Assembly (NCBI RefSeq): GCF_026340255.1
Contig: NZ_JAPEPJ010000001.1
Location: 2,783,001 to 2,847,000 of the forward strand
Source: Streptomyces sp. NBC_01408
Lineage (GTDB): Bacteria; Actinomycetota; Actinomycetes; Streptomycetales; Streptomycetaceae
Length of the DNA stretch: 64,000 nucleotides
Direction of reading: 5' to 3'
Below the pieces are notes generated by a model. That model was not told the origin of the DNA. It searched no databases and worked only from the letters and a program-made list of their open reading frames with translations. The translations under genes were made by a program, and so were the position numbers. Of this stretch, positions 63,476-64,000 are shown piece by piece (position 1 is the stretch's first letter; every line of letters begins with the position of its first letter).

Positions 63476-64000
63476 GCGCCCTCCTTTCCGGGAGTCCCCG
63501 TGCCCTGCAACGCCTCGGCCGCCGCCTGCTGGTAGCGCAGGACGGCCTGCTCGGCGACGCGCAGGTCGCAGGGAGCGCTCCACAGCATCCGACGGGCAGC
63601 GTCGTACCGCTCGATCAGCAGCGGGTCCTCCGCCATTCCGTGCCGGGCCACCTTCGCCTTGTACGCGTCCAGCCGCCCGCGCAGTTCGGCCCGTACCGCC
63701 AGTGGCGCCGTCACCGCTGTCAACGATTCACGGGCCCTGCGCAGTTCCTCCTCCGCCCGCTCCTCCAAAGAATCCAGCAGGGGCGAGAGCCGGTGCCACC
63801 GCGCGTGGCGCCGGTGCTCGGCCGCCGCCGCGAGCTGTTCCTGGAGCACCGTCGGCGGGCCGCTCACGGCCGGCACCTCCGACGCCGCGATCTTCGCCAG
63901 GACCTCGACGCGCGCCGTCCGGGCCTCCGCCAGGGTCCGGTCGGCCCGCGAGAGCAGGTCCCGCAGGCTGATCAGCCGCTGCTCGGCGTCCTGCCGCACG
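63472..64000 (-). CDS. Coiled-coil protein of the kinase cassette (start outside window)
   Basis: At least 175 residues, the N-terminus may lie beyond the right edge. All-helical and charged: SLRDLLSRADRTLAEARTAR, EHRRHARWHRLSPLLDSLEE, RRARESLTAVTAPLAVRAEL and a C-terminal AVLRYQQAAAEALQG. No domain recognised. The stop overlaps the kinase start (ATGA at 63472-63475), so it is translationally coupled and probably a partner of PknG. In mycobacteria the equivalent position has glnX, a membrane protein; no membrane helix is visible in the part seen here. Confidence 0.75.
   Translation of the reverse strand, partial: VRQDAEQRLISLRDLLSRADRTLAEARTARVEVLAKIAASEVPAVSGPPTVLQEQLAAAAEHRRHARWHRLSPLLDSLEERAEEELRRARESLTAVTAPLAVRAELRGRLDAYKAKVARHGMAEDPLLIERYDAARRMLWSAPCDLRVAEQAVLRYQQAAAEALQGTGTPGKEGA

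Noticed and set aside
57944..63535. Very long plus-strand open frame across the kinase cassette
   Set aside because: It lies opposite clear kinase, phosphatase and VWA genes and reads as Arg/Gly/Pro-rich low-complexity sequence; an effect of high GC.

Overview
The window looks like a piece of a Streptomyces chromosome. It has very high GC, strong G/C bias at third codon positions, many GTG (and some TTG) starts with GGAGG-type ribosome sites, long mirror ORFs on the opposite strands, and actinobacterial genes such as copZA with a CsoR-type operator, a PknG-type kinase cassette, an SsbB-like SSB, a dynamin pair, ALF-repeat and TQXA surface proteins and a prokaryotic phospholipase A2. From memory the order resembles the S. 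coelicolor core region around the citrate synthase and ssbB genes; I could not check this.

Layout. 0-10.6 kb: 3' part of a tandem-fused ABC exporter, an EF-hand protein, two secreted proteins (one an S37 peptidase), a GH3 hexosaminidase, a LysR/EamA divergent pair and an acetyltransferase. 10.7-15 kb: a strong candidate small RNA with promoter and terminator, RecD2-like helicase, citrate synthase. 15-18 kb: copper export (copZ, copA) and a small MerR-like protein. 18.3-25.7 kb: myo-inositol catabolism, with iolG/iolE-like genes divergent from iolC-iolB-iolD-mmsA; iolB carries three copies of a Streptomyces intergenic repeat inside its reading frame. 25.7-29.4 kb: a lower-GC island of small, mostly overlapping genes (63-aa protein, DUF6879-like protein, XRE/DUF5753-like regulator, more small proteins) bounded by near-identical 39-bp direct repeats.

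29.4-40 kb: a DUF916/WxL-like surface pair, subtilisin-like protease, acetyltransferase, an Sfp-type phosphopantetheinyl transferase divergent from a type II thioesterase, a phospholipase A2, then a scar made of fragments of three unrelated genes (SufS-like, SAH-hydrolase-like, and the first codons of a second phosphopantetheinyl transferase), a metallophosphoesterase, an ANTAR/DUF5133-like protein, a CBS protein and tRNA-Arg(UCU). 40-49 kb: dynA-dynB-ssbB (sporulation cell division and DNA), a TQXA-like surface protein lacking the thioester cysteine, a PAP2-diacylglycerol kinase fusion and an ALF-repeat wall protein. 49.1-51.9 kb: a decayed integrative element between about 60-bp direct repeats, inserted just upstream of ettA, with an integrase remnant, a headless regulator and a HAD hydrolase.

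51.9-64 kb: ettA, a 4HBT thioesterase with a partner of unknown function, truncated haemoglobin, a PIMT-like methyltransferase, and a signalling cassette (coiled-coil protein, PknG-like kinase, PP2C phosphatase, VWA protein, FHA protein). The kinase, the phosphatase and the FHA protein each carry paired CxxC zinc-ribbon motifs, which suggests that they work together as one module.
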